From an uncultured Bacilli bacterium (GTDB lineage: Bacteria > Bacillota_I > Bacilli_A > RF39 > UBA660), in NCBI GenBank assembly GCA_947588865.1, contig CANPYQ010000003.1:1-22577 (forward strand): a stretch of 22,577 nt of DNA, in the 5' to 3' direction. Both the position numbers and the translations under genes were made by a program. Under the pieces are notes generated by a model. That model saw only the letters and a program-made list of their open reading frames with translations, made no database searches and was not told where the DNA came from. How positions within the stretch are numbered: position 1 is the stretch's first letter; every line of letters starts with the position of its first letter. Below are positions 6,855 through 14,371 of this stretch, in pieces.

Positions 6855-8933
6855 TTAATAATTTATATCTTCTTTATTATTTTTCATATCAATAGTAGCT
6901 TCATTAACAGCATCATCAACAGTCTTTATTGCATCAGTAATAATGCTATATCCACTAGCAGCACCAAACCCATGGGACAATGTTTTTAATTCCTTATTCA
7001 ATTTTCTCAAATATGATATAACTTGTTTTTCATTATATCCTACTAAATAAATTAAAAATTCATTACCATCAGTTCTGATTATTTCACTATTATGTAATTG
7101 ATGTTGAATCAAAATATTTGCAGCCTCAGTAATTACCTTATCTCCTTCTTCTCTACCATAATTATCATTGATATAAGAAATATTATTCAAATCTATTATT
7201 ATAATGCACTGTGGATATACTTCTGATTCATCCCAAGATTCTATCTTACTATTTAGATATGCCCTATTTTTTAAAGAAGTTAACTGATCAATATACTTTA
7301 TTTTATCTTCTTTAGATAATTTTATTTTTTTATTCGTTTTTATAGTAGACAACATAAGTCTCATATGATTAGAAAAATCAATAACTACGTAAAAACACAA
7401 AACTAATATAATTATTATCAGTATATATTCTATATTAGAATTTTCATATGCTATTGAATTATAATTAGTAGTAACTAATTTATTAACAGATGTAAATGAT
7501 AAATAAAAATTAAACAAATTTTTAAATATATCATTATCCTCATTATCATTAATTATATAATTATATTTACCTGGTGTATCTAATAAATAATTGATTTTGC
7601 TATCTTTAAATATAGATGTTTTATAAAAATTATAGTTTTCCATATCTAATATTGTAATATCATTTATGCCATAATCTTTTGTTAAATCTGTCATATTATT
7701 GTATGATTTTACTTTAATTCCATTATCTGTTAAATATTTTTCTAAATATGAATTTTTTATTGTCAATACTTCTTTACCAACCAATGAATTAATATTATCA
7801 ATAACATAACTATTATTTATTCCAGATATAATAACTAAATCCTTATTAAATATACCAACAGTATTATAAACTTTGTTATTATATTCAGCCTCATCTGATA
7901 AATTCAAAATAAAATCTACTTTATTATCGTTAAAATCCTTTATTAGATTATTAATACTATTATATCTAGTATATGTTATTGAAATATCAGAAAAATCATT
8001 AAACCCATTTAATATTAAACCATTTAATCCAGAAATTTTATTATCTTCTAAAGTATTATATATTCCGTAATCTATAAACCCATAAATATAACTCTTGCTT
8101 TTTAATCTCTTTTGCTCACTATCACTAATATTTTTAAATTTAAAATAATTTTCTAGCAAATTTTTATTATAATTGGAACTATAATTTTTTTCTTTCCAAA
8201 TATTATAATTTTTATATAAAATACTATTTAACTCTGGTGATTCATTAATTTTTAAAATAAAATATTTATTTACATCATTGAATTGAAACGAAATATTATA
8301 GTCGTTTTCTATAATTTCTTTTGTAAATATTGTTTTTAATATTATTATCCCATCAATTGTTGTAGTATCAATATCTTGTTGTAAATCTGTTTTAGAATCA
8401 ATAATAGAATTTTTAAGTTCTTCATATGTCTGATACTCTATAAATTCAACATTTTTACCATTAAAATATTTATTAAATTTTTCTCTATCAGAAGCTAGTA
8501 TACCGATTTTTAGATTATCTATATCTTCTATTTTTTTATATTCATTATTATTGTTTGTTACAAGAACAAAATTATCTTCTAATAAAACAATATCATTATC
8601 TTCAATATTATCCTTTATTTCTAACCTATATGGATATTCTACTGTATTGTCTAATTTATATGTAATTATATTAAATTTTAGTGATAATTTATCTGTTACA
8701 TAATTTAAATAATCATAAATGAGTCCTGAACCATCATAACTCAAAATTGGTATATCATTCATTAATGCAACATCTATTACATTGTATTTATTAGATTCAA
8801 TCCATTTATTTTCTTCAAGTGTTAATGTATTATCATTATTACTATGAAATGCAACAAAATAAGTAAATAAACAAATCAATAAAACAGATACAATTATTGT
8901 TATAATTAATAATTTTTTCTTACTTTTTTTCAT
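6855..8933 (-). CDS. Membrane receptor: two solute-binding domains plus degenerate GGDEF
   Basis: 692 residues. An N-terminal membrane helix (about 8-28) is followed by about 470 extracytoplasmic residues with two repeats resembling periplasmic solute-binding (SBP_bac_3, BvgS-like) domains. The first begins near LTLEENKWIES and the second near ISDSEQKRLKSKSYIYGF. A second helix lies at 501-520, then a cytoplasmic GGDEF-like domain at about 545-690 with IIIDLNNISYINDNYG and REEGDK. The signature GGDEF reads DGNEF (622-626): the catalytic Asp/Glu position is Asn, so diguanylate cyclase activity is doubtful and a binding or regulatory role is more likely. It is the last gene of the six-gene envelope cluster, ten bases after its neighbour, with ribosome binding site AGTAGGTGA. 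The ligand is unknown. No other cyclic-di-GMP gene is in the window. Confidence 0.8.
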   Translation of the reverse strand: MKKSKKKLLIITIIVSVLLICLFTYFVAFHSNNDNTLTLEENKWIESNKYNVIDVALMNDIPILSYDGSGLIYDYLNYVTDKLSLKFNIITYKLDNTVEYPYRLEIKDNIEDNDIVLLEDNFVLVTNNNNEYKKIEDIDNLKIGILASDREKFNKYFNGKNVEFIEYQTYEELKNSIIDSKTDLQQDIDTTTIDGIIILKTIFTKEIIENDYNISFQFNDVNKYFILKINESPELNSILYKNYNIWKEKNYSSNYNKNLLENYFKFKNISDSEQKRLKSKSYIYGFIDYGIYNTLEDNKISGLNGLILNGFNDFSDISITYTRYNSINNLIKDFNDNKVDFILNLSDEAEYNNKVYNTVGIFNKDLVIISGINNSYVIDNINSLVGKEVLTIKNSYLEKYLTDNGIKVKSYNNMTDLTKDYGINDITILDMENYNFYKTSIFKDSKINYLLDTPGKYNYIINDNEDNDIFKNLFNFYLSFTSVNKLVTTNYNSIAYENSNIEYILIIIILVLCFYVVIDFSNHMRLMLSTIKTNKKIKLSKEDKIKYIDQLTSLKNRAYLNSKIESWDESEVYPQCIIIIDLNNISYINDNYGREEGDKVITEAANILIQHQLHNSEIIRTDGNEFLIYLVGYNEKQVISYLRKLNKELKTLSHGFGAASGYSIITDAIKTVDDAVNEATIDMKNNKEDINY

Positions 8934-8943
8934 AATTCACCTA

Positions 8944-9384
8944 CTACCAAGAAAATTCAGAATTAGATTTATGTTTGTATCCTATTTTAGGATATATTTC
9001 ACTATTATCATTTGAACTTTCTACAAATATTTCTACATCATAATAACTTAAATTATCTTCAGTAAAACTATTCAATGTTTCATTACTAATATTTTTGAGC
9101 CTTTCAAATTCTACATCATCACTAAGTTTTACAAATATTCTTATTATTTTTGAGTTAGTATAAATATCAATACTATCAATATTACCTAATTCATTTAATT
9201 TGTCTTTGGCAGACTTTATTTCATCGTTAGAAACTTTATAATTACTATCCTGTGAAAATCTATTATTGTTTGAATTTGAAAACAAATTCTTATATATTAA
9301 AACAGATAATATGACAATAATTAATAATACAACAATAATAATTATGTTTTTATTTTTTATTGCTTTAGCTTTTCTACTTTTCAT
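8944..9384 (-). CDS. Single-pass membrane protein, 146 residues, unknown function
   Basis: A short basic N-terminus (MKSRKAKAIKNKN), a strongly hydrophobic helix at about 14-32, then about 110 extracytoplasmic residues with alternating strand-like segments (IDSIDIYTNSKIIRIFVKL, YYDVEIFVES) and a helix between them. No cysteines and no recognised domain. The ATG follows GAGGTGATAAA. It lies between ytxH and the receptor gene, with a 10-base gap to the latter, which suggests a shared envelope function. I do not recognise the family. Confidence 0.8.
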   Translation of the reverse strand: MKSRKAKAIKNKNIIIIVVLLIIVILSVLIYKNLFSNSNNNRFSQDSNYKVSNDEIKSAKDKLNELGNIDSIDIYTNSKIIRIFVKLSDDVEFERLKNISNETLNSFTEDNLSYYDVEIFVESSNDNSEIYPKIGYKHKSNSEFSW

Positions 9385-9404
9385 TTTATCACCTCATTAG
9401 TAAA

Positions 9405-9428
9405 CAAGAAGATTTATTTTTCTTCTTG
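9405..9428 (-). terminator. Hairpin inside the envelope operon (attenuator-like)
   Basis: Eight-pair stem CAAGAAGA/TCTTCTTG with an eight-base loop, starting within the last ytxH codons and followed by TTTA. The short T tract suggests partial termination or an mRNA-processing barrier rather than a full stop. Confidence 0.45.
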
Positions 9429-9827
9429 CTCTAATTTTTTTAATATCTCTTTAGTTACCAATATTGCTTTTTCTTTTACAATTGTCGCAGATTTTTCTAG
9501 CATTGGAGTTCCCTTTTCAATTATGTACTCAACTAATTCCTCTGATTTAATTTTAATATCTGAAGCTTTTTCCTTAGCAATTTTCAATACTTTTTCTTTA
9601 TCCAAATCAGAAATTGCAAACATTATATCATCTATTTTATTTTGTATATTTTTTTTTACTTCTTCTGAATCAATATTTTTTACTTTCAATATTAATTCAT
9701 TTATTTTTTGCTTTAATTGATTTCTATTTTCCTTTCCTGTATTTTTAGTAAAAAGCATTCCAAGCCCAGCACCAATTCCAGCACCCAACAAAAATTTACC
9801 AAATCCACTATTCTTTTTTTTACTCAT
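9414..9827 (-). CDS. YtxH-domain protein
   Basis: 137 residues. Residues 6-35 are a typical YtxH segment: a Gly-rich hydrophobic stretch (GKFLLGAGIGAGLGMLFT) followed by a polar turn (KNTGKENRNQLKQKI). The rest is charged helix with heptad spacing, probably coiled coil. YtxH proteins occur next to DUF948/YtxG genes in Gram-positive bacteria and are linked to envelope stress, though no molecular activity is established. The same pairing is seen here, with an 8-base overlap with the upstream DUF948-like gene and AAAGGAAAAG as ribosome binding site. Confidence 0.82.
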   Translation of the reverse strand: MSKKKNSGFGKFLLGAGIGAGLGMLFTKNTGKENRNQLKQKINELILKVKNIDSEEVKKNIQNKIDDIMFAISDLDKEKVLKIAKEKASDIKIKSEELVEYIIEKGTPMLEKSATIVKEKAILVTKEILKKLEQEEK

Positions 9828-10107
9828 TATTATCTTTTCCTTTCACTTTCTTTATTAAGCCATTAATAAAATTAGATATTACAGTTATTATTTTATCACT
9901 TATAGTACAAGCATAATCAGTTGTTTTATCAATAATATCGAAAACGCCATTAACTTTACCCATTTTTTCATTGACATCATCTATAACAATATCTAATTTT
10001 TTTAATGTCTTTATTAATTTTATTCCTAAAACTATAAAAATAATTATTAATATTATCAAACAGGTATAAATTGTTATTAATAGAAGTTCATCCAAATTTA
10101 CGTTCAC
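9820..10107 (-). CDS. DUF948/YtxG-like membrane protein
   Basis: 95 residues with a GTG start. One long membrane helix (about 8-32) is followed by a helical tail with regular hydrophobic spacing (KLDIVIDDVNEKMGKVNGVFDIIDKTTDYACTISDKI has the pattern of DUF948) and a basic C-terminus (KKVKGK). The GTG shares its G with the TAG stop of the upstream gene, and its ribosome binding site GAAGGGGA lies within that gene. Position directly before ytxH supports the YtxG-type identification, which otherwise rests on a helical pattern. Confidence 0.75.
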   Translation of the reverse strand: MNVNLDELLLITIYTCLIILIIIFIVLGIKLIKTLKKLDIVIDDVNEKMGKVNGVFDIIDKTTDYACTISDKIITVISNFINGLIKKVKGKDNNE

Positions 10108-10868
10108 TAATTTTCATCCCCTTCTTTATATAGAGTTGAATCTATAAACCCAAGCAAATCCTCTTCATCAATATTTTCATCTTTATTGATTTTTTTCTTA
10201 AATTCTTCTTCAGAATATTTTTCCTTTTTTATTAATAATTCATCTAATTCTTTACTAATATCATCTGTTAGATTAGAAAGAACATCATCACTAATTTCTT
10301 TAACTTCTTCTTTAGAATCATCATTTTTAAATAATATTGAATTATTTCCAAATAAAGTATTTTCTAATTCATCCTCTAAAGTACCATAAGCTTTATTTCT
10401 TATAGAATCTATTGATGGTTCTTTTGTATCTTGTACAACCTTTGTTTCGTTTCTAGAAACTATATCTTCTTTATGGTAATTTTTATCTAATATACCATAA
10501 ATAGGTGATATTATTGGGGTTGGTTTAAAAATTTTCTTCTCATCTTTAGCTTTAGTATCTATAGTAATTTTACTACCATATGGCTCCTTTTCCTTAACTA
10601 TCTCATCTTTTTCTTTTCCCTTTTTGTCGGTAAGATTTAAGTCATTAAAATCATTATCATCAAAAAATACAGGCCTATTGTTATAATCATTATCCTTTTG
10701 ATTGATTTCAAATTTTATTAAATCAGCATCATAATCTTTTTCTTCACTTTGAGCATTAGGTGACTCAATAGCGACATGAGTTACTTCTTTTTTTATTTTT
10801 TCTACTTTTACATCGTCATCTTCTACTTCTTCTGTGAACATGTTTTTTACTTTATCAAAAAATCCCAT
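10107..10868 (-). CDS. Acidic, mostly disordered protein with a conserved-looking SPIYG motif
   Basis: 253 residues, rich in Asp, Glu and Lys, with no membrane helix. Three parts stand out: a short amphipathic start (MGFFDKVKNMF), like membrane-targeting helices; a hydrophobic island near residues 120-135 reading FKPTPIISPIYGIL in an otherwise polar chain; and a C-terminal part with helical acidic segments. The island recalls the PSPIYG-type motif I know from the N-terminal regions of some Firmicutes FtsK/SftA-type proteins, but that is a resemblance only. It is the second gene of the envelope cluster, overlapping the next by one base. A scaffold or adaptor role at the membrane is plausible; the function is unknown. 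Confidence 0.75.
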   Translation of the reverse strand: MGFFDKVKNMFTEEVEDDDVKVEKIKKEVTHVAIESPNAQSEEKDYDADLIKFEINQKDNDYNNRPVFFDDNDFNDLNLTDKKGKEKDEIVKEKEPYGSKITIDTKAKDEKKIFKPTPIISPIYGILDKNYHKEDIVSRNETKVVQDTKEPSIDSIRNKAYGTLEDELENTLFGNNSILFKNDDSKEEVKEISDDVLSNLTDDISKELDELLIKKEKYSEEEFKKKINKDENIDEEDLLGFIDSTLYKEGDEN

Positions 10869-10896
10869 AATTTTTTCAATTCCCTTCTATTTATTT

Positions 10897-11496
10897 TTAT
10901 ATTTCTAATTTAAATTTTTCACTATCATTTTTGGAATTATAATTATTATATTTACCTGTTTTATTTGTAAAATAATCTTCTTCTAACATTAATTTTATAA
11001 TATTATAATTATATTTTATAGTTGATAATATATAAGAAGCATTTAATATTGTATCATTTAAGTTTTCTTTTTTTACTACAGTTTCTATTTTAGCATAATT
11101 ATACGAAAAATCTATTTGATATAATCCAGAAATCTCTTTTATTTCCAAATATCCTGGATATTTAAAACCATCTTCCTTTGATAATACCTTTGAATAATAT
11201 ACATCAGGATTTACTTTATAATTATTTTGAGTATTATAATAATAACTTATTGCATCTATATATAAATAGTAATATGCTCCATTACAATATAAAATATCGT
11301 TTAAATCATCACTATCTACATAAGTAACACCACTGGGTAGATAATATTTATAGCCTTGTCCAACTTGATTAAATAATTTATTATCTTTTGTTAAGATAAC
11401 ATTTATTATATTATCTATACTTTTAGTATCAATTCTAACTATAGAGCATCCTGTGATTATTAATGTTAAAAACAAAAATAATAATTTTTTTTTCAT
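10897..11496 (-). CDS. Lipoprotein of unknown function, 199 residues
   Basis: A clear lipoprotein signal: MKKKLLFLFLTLIITGC with lipobox ITGC, lipidated at Cys17. The mature part is Tyr/Asn-rich with mixed strands (YLEIKEISGLYQIDFSYNYAKIETVV) and helices. I do not recognise a domain. The ATG follows GGAAGGGTG, and a TGATATAAT extended -10 sits so that the predicted leader is about 13 bases. It is the first gene of the six-gene envelope cluster, 28 bases before the next start. Confidence 0.82.
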   Translation of the reverse strand: MKKKLLFLFLTLIITGCSIVRIDTKSIDNIINVILTKDNKLFNQVGQGYKYYLPSGVTYVDSDDLNDILYCNGAYYYLYIDAISYYYNTQNNYKVNPDVYYSKVLSKEDGFKYPGYLEIKEISGLYQIDFSYNYAKIETVVKKENLNDTILNASYILSTIKYNYNIIKLMLEEDYFTNKTGKYNNYNSKNDSEKFKLEI

Positions 11497-11515
11497 GATA
11501 CACCCTTCCTTAATT

Positions 11516-11524
11516 ATTATATCA
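11516..11524 (-). promoter_or_regulatory. Extended -10 promoter of the envelope operon
   Basis: TGATATAAT on the minus strand; the predicted start falls six bases later at the first G of GGAAGGGTG. No clear -35 box. It is probably the main promoter for the cluster 6855-11496. Confidence 0.6.
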
Positions 11525-11566
11525 GATATTTATATATTTTTCTATATTTTCTATATTTTATAAAAT

Positions 11567-12217
11567 TTATTCGTAAATACTTTGTATATTATTTTTATTT
11601 ACTTCTATCTTATATATTGGAAATCCTAAATCATTAAATTTTTTTTCATATTCCGTTTGTACATTATCTTTTATATCATCTTTATATAAATCTAGATTAA
11701 TTTTGCTAATCTTATACCCAAAATTAACAAAAGACATAATAGAAAATTCAAATAATTTTCTATTATCAGTTTTCATTATAATAGTTTTATTTTTTTTAAA
11801 TATAGATTCATATTTATTTAGAAAATTATTACTTGTTAATCTTCTTTTTTCATGTCTATTTTTTGGCCATGGATCAGAAAAATTTAAATAAATAACATCG
11901 ATTTCTTTATAAAACACTTCTTCAATTTCTGTTGCATCCATTTTTATTAATTTCAAATTAGGTATTTCCTCTGTTATTTTCTCCAATGCCCTTACAATTA
12001 CACTATCATATTTTTCTATTCCAATAAAATTGATATTAGGATTATTTTTTGCCATTTGAATTATAAAATCTCCCTTACCCATACCTATTTCTATATGAAT
12101 TGGATAATTATTTTGAAATATAGTTTTATATTTATTTTTATAATTTTTATAATTTTTTATTATATATGGAGAATTTTCTACCACTTCTTGCGCACCTTTT
12201 ATATTTCTAAGTCTCAT
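11567..12217 (-). CDS. trmB: tRNA (guanine-N7-)-methyltransferase TrmB
   Basis: 216 residues, the normal length. TrmB methylates G46 in the tRNA variable loop using S-adenosylmethionine. Motifs are the SAM-binding IEIGMGKGDFI near residues 42-52 and FIGIEKYDSVIVRALEKI, the MDATEIE motif, the family signature LNFSDPWPKNRHEKRRL, and the C-terminal TEYEKKFNDLGFPIYKIE. The ATG at 12217 follows GGTGATGTC; a TTG four codons upstream would include the ribosome binding site. Its promoter is of the short-leader type. No terminator is seen after the stop. Confidence 0.96.
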   Translation of the reverse strand: MRLRNIKGAQEVVENSPYIIKNYKNYKNKYKTIFQNNYPIHIEIGMGKGDFIIQMAKNNPNINFIGIEKYDSVIVRALEKITEEIPNLKLIKMDATEIEEVFYKEIDVIYLNFSDPWPKNRHEKRRLTSNNFLNKYESIFKKNKTIIMKTDNRKLFEFSIMSFVNFGYKISKINLDLYKDDIKDNVQTEYEKKFNDLGFPIYKIEVNKNNIQSIYE

Positions 12218-12232
12218 GACATCACCCAATAT

Positions 12233-12241
12233 ATTATACCA
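12233..12241 (-). promoter_or_regulatory. Extended -10 promoter of trmB with ultrashort leader
   Basis: TGGTATAAT on the minus strand, six bases, then GGTGAT. The predicted leader is nine bases (GGTGATGTC). No good -35 box. It is divergent from the promoter of the coiled-coil gene. Confidence 0.65.
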
Positions 12242-12270
12242 TATTTTGTAAATATATTAAATATTATGAA

Positions 12271-12276
12271 TATAAT
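12271..12276 (+). promoter_or_regulatory. -10 box of the coiled-coil protein gene
   Basis: TATAAT 18 bases before the ATG, giving a predicted leader of about 12 bases that is essentially the GAGGAGGT site. TTGTAA (12246-12251) could act as -35 with a 19-base spacer. Confidence 0.45.
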
Positions 12277-12294
12277 TAATTGCGAGGAGGTATT

Positions 12295-12573
12295 ATGAAA
12301 GACAAAAGAAATTGTGGAAGTAATGTTAGCTATCCTATCTATCAGCAACCTATGATGGTACCACCTATGGGGTATCCAATTGGTTATCCAGGAGCATTTC
12401 AAGGTAATGTTCCTAGTACAATAAATGGTAATATTAGTAGCAATACATTTGAGCAACAAATAAATAATATTGAACAACAAATAAATTTATTAGAACAACG
12501 TATTAGTAGATTAGAAAATCTAAATACTAATTCTTCTAATAAATATAATGATTCAAATTATTATATGGTCTGA
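12295..12573 (+). CDS. Small Pro/Gly/Tyr-rich protein with C-terminal coiled coil
   Basis: 92 residues. The N-terminal half is rich in Pro, Gly, Tyr and Met (PPMGYPIGYPG), like small spore-coat or surface-assembly proteins. Residues about 50-77 form a clear coiled coil with Leu/Ile heptads (INNIEQQINLLEQRISRLEN); the tail is Asn/Ser/Tyr-rich. There is no signal peptide. The ATG follows GAGGAGGT. Being followed by sspI makes a coat or sporulation role attractive, but it has its own promoter and terminator, so this is only suggestive. I do not recognise a named family. Confidence 0.75.
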   Translation: MKDKRNCGSNVSYPIYQQPMMVPPMGYPIGYPGAFQGNVPSTINGNISSNTFEQQINNIEQQINLLEQRISRLENLNTNSSNKYNDSNYYMV

Positions 12574-12595
12574 AAAGAAACTTTGGTTTCTTTTT
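12573..12595 (+). terminator. Terminator over the coiled-coil gene's stop
   Basis: Nine-pair stem AAAAGAAAC/GTTTCTTTT (12573-12581 with 12586-12594), four-base loop, ending in five T. Its first base is the last base of the TGA stop. Confidence 0.85.
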
Positions 12596-12624
12596 GTATA
12601 TATTTTTTTAATAATGTCATTATA
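12595..12624 (+). promoter_or_regulatory. Sigma-G-type (forespore) promoter of sspI
   Basis: TGTATA (12595-12600), a 17-base spacer, CATTATA (12618-12624). These match the Bacillus sigma-G pattern (TGnATA, 17-18 bases, CATnnTA), the sigma factor that drives spore protein genes. The overlapping TATAAT (12621-12626) could also be read as a vegetative -10. The predicted leader is about 10-12 bases, containing AAAGGAGAT. Confidence 0.65.
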
Positions 12625-12642
12625 ATATTGAAAGGAGATATT

Positions 12643-12846
12643 ATGAATATAGATATTAGGAAAAGCATAATAAATAATTTTAAAGATAGTACTTTAGAAG
12701 ATATTAAAAATTCAATAGAAAGTTCTATAAATGATAAGGATGAAATTACACTCCCAGGTTTAGGTGTATTTTTTGAACTTTTGTGGGAAAATTCAAACGA
12801 AAATGAAAAAAATAATATATTAAATTCAGTAAAAAAGGGGCTATAA
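12643..12846 (+). CDS. sspI: Small acid-soluble spore protein, SspI family
   Basis: 67 residues, close to the roughly 71 of Bacillus SspI. The core LPGLGVFFELLWENSNENEKNNIL lines up with the SspI core (LPGLGVLFEVIW followed by SESEKNEML), and the ends GL match. SspI is a minor forespore protein found in spores. The ATG follows AAAGGAGAT. The sigma-G-type promoter directly upstream agrees with forespore expression. The gene is convergent with glyS, and the two share a terminator. This is the strongest evidence in the window for endospore ancestry. Confidence 0.93.
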   Translation: MNIDIRKSIINNFKDSTLEDIKNSIESSINDKDEITLPGLGVFFELLWENSNENEKNNILNSVKKGL

Positions 12847-12857
12847 CAGCTCCTTTT
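12833..12857. terminator. Bidirectional terminator between sspI and glyS
   Basis: Ten-pair stem AAAAGGGGCT/AGCTCCTTTT (one G-U pair) with loop ATAAC. The sspI stop lies in the loop region and the glyS stop (12856-12858) in the other flank. Confidence 0.88.
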
Positions 12858-14226
12858 AAAATTGTATCTTTTCCTCTATGTAATCTACTATTTCATCTAC
12901 TGAAATTTTTATTTGCTTCATAGTATCCCTATCTCTTATAGTAACAGTATTATTATTTATAGTTTCATCATCTACAGTTACACAAAATGGTGTACCTATA
13001 ACATCCTCTCTTCTATAACGTTTACCAATATTTCCTGATTCATCAAATGTAGTCATAAACTTTTTTGATAAAGCATTATATATTTCAAGTGCTTTTTCAC
13101 TATGGAATTTTTTAACTAATGGTAGTACAGCTACTTTATATGGGGCAAGAAATGGATTAAGACTTAAAACCTCACGAGTTGATCCATCTTCTAATATATC
13201 TTCGTGGTATGAATTAAATAAAATTGCAAGAACTGTTCTATCTAATCCATAAGTAGATTCAATTATATATGGTATATATTTTTCATTTGTTTCTGGATCT
13301 AAGTATTCCATACTTTTACCACTATATTGTTGATGACGAGTAAGATCAAAATTAGTTCTATTATGTGTTCCATTAATTTCTCCCCAACCAAATGGAAATA
13401 AATATTCAATATCACATGCAGCTTTAGCATAGTGAGCAAGTTTTTCATGATCATGGAATCTAAGTTTTTCTTCTGGAATACCTAAATCCATATAAAATTT
13501 CTTACCATATTCTTTGAAATATTCATATATTTCATTATCACTACCTTCTTTACAAAAAGTCTGATATTCCATCTGTTCAAATTCTATTGTTCTAAATGTA
13601 AAATTGCCTGGAGTGATTTCATTTCTAAAAGCCTTACCAATTTGGCCTATTGAAAATGGTATCTTAGCCCTCATACTTCTTTGAACATTCAAAAAATTAA
13701 CATATTCTCCTTGTGCATTTTCTGGTCTTAAATAAACAATACTTTTTGCATCGGTAATAACACCTCTATGTGTTTCAAACATAAGTTTAAACTGTCTTAT
13801 ATCAGTAAAATTGGTTTTACCGCATTTTGGACATGGAACTTTATTTTTATTTATATATTCAATCATTTCTTCATTTGTCATAGCATCTCCAATTGAACTG
13901 TTTGAATAATCATTTATTAAATTATCAGCTCGATGACGAGTCTTACATTCCTTACAATCAATTAAGGGATCCGCAAATGACTCAACATGCCCAGAAGCCT
14001 CCCAAACACGCGGATGCATCAATATATCTGCATCAAGTTCATATGCATTAGGACGCTCTTGTATAAATCTTTTTCTCCAAGCGTCTTTAATATTATTTTT
14101 AAGCCTACTACCGAGTGGACCATAATCCCAAGTGTTCGCAAGTCCATCATATATTTCACTACCTTGAAATATAAATCCATATTGTTTACATAAATTAACC
14201 ATTTTCTCCATTGTAATATTCTCCAT
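12856..14226 (-). CDS. glyS: Glycyl-tRNA synthetase, single-chain (homodimeric) type
   Basis: 456 residues. It charges tRNA-Gly with glycine. This is the alpha2 class II enzyme found in mollicutes, Staphylococcus and eukaryotes, not the alpha2beta2 GlyQ/GlyS pair of Bacillus. Motifs are the start MEKMVNLCKQYGFIFQGSEIYDG, motif 1 region YDYGPLGSRLKNNI-like (here WDYGPLG), the insertion with Cys pairs (CKEC near 96-99, CPKC near 136-139) that may bind zinc, motif 2 FRNEITPGNFTFRTIEFEQME, motif 3 GLDRTVLAIL, and a C-terminal anticodon-binding domain (APYKVAVLPLV). The ATG follows AAGGAGAGGATGTT. A consensus promoter and a T-box-like terminator leader precede it. Confidence 0.97.
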   Translation of the reverse strand: MENITMEKMVNLCKQYGFIFQGSEIYDGLANTWDYGPLGSRLKNNIKDAWRKRFIQERPNAYELDADILMHPRVWEASGHVESFADPLIDCKECKTRHRADNLINDYSNSSIGDAMTNEEMIEYINKNKVPCPKCGKTNFTDIRQFKLMFETHRGVITDAKSIVYLRPENAQGEYVNFLNVQRSMRAKIPFSIGQIGKAFRNEITPGNFTFRTIEFEQMEYQTFCKEGSDNEIYEYFKEYGKKFYMDLGIPEEKLRFHDHEKLAHYAKAACDIEYLFPFGWGEINGTHNRTNFDLTRHQQYSGKSMEYLDPETNEKYIPYIIESTYGLDRTVLAILFNSYHEDILEDGSTREVLSLNPFLAPYKVAVLPLVKKFHSEKALEIYNALSKKFMTTFDESGNIGKRYRREDVIGTPFCVTVDDETINNNTVTIRDRDTMKQIKISVDEIVDYIEEKIQF

Positions 14227-14365
14227 AACATCCTCTCCTTTAATTAAAAAAACTTCTAGACTATAAGGACGAATAACTCATGGTTCAACCCTATTTATTC
14301 TAGAAGAATATCTCAATTATAATAACTCTAGATTCCCAAGCCTGTCATCAAGTCAAATATTAATT
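14227..14365 (-). promoter_or_regulatory. Candidate compact glycyl T-box leader of glyS
   Basis: The 139-base leader between the predicted start and the glyS ATG contains a 14-base match region AGGGTTGAACCATG, 11 of 14 to the T-box AGGGTGGnACCGCG. It folds into helix A1 (AUAGGG 14289-14294 with CCUUAU 14263-14268), a seven-base bulge UUGAACC (14282-14288) and helix A2 (AUGAG with UUCGU). This is T-box topology. The bulge's variable base is A, matching the U73 of tRNA-Gly, but the usual UGGN reads UUGA. A GGC triplet, a possible Gly specifier, lies in the loop of a 5' stem (GACUUGAU with AUC/GAGUU). Odd points: the 5' region is too short for a full Stem I, and the A1/A2 element is nested within the terminator loop instead of competing with it. 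Unconfirmed by folding. Confidence 0.55.
14246..14306 (-). terminator. Leader terminator upstream of glyS
   Basis: Stem CTTCTAGA/TCTAGAAG (14299-14306 with 14253-14260) followed by seven T, just before the glyS ribosome binding site. A third copy of the self-complementary TCTAGA (14328-14333) upstream, and a smaller hairpin ATTCT/AGAAT over the 5' arm, offer alternative pairings. A terminator between promoter and gene implies attenuation. Confidence 0.8.
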
Positions 14366-14371
14366 AATTGT

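Noticed and set aside
13987..14231. Open frames on both strands overlapping the 5' part of glyS
   Set aside because: They are out-of-frame readings of a highly conserved synthetase gene, with no domain match or independent ribosome binding site.
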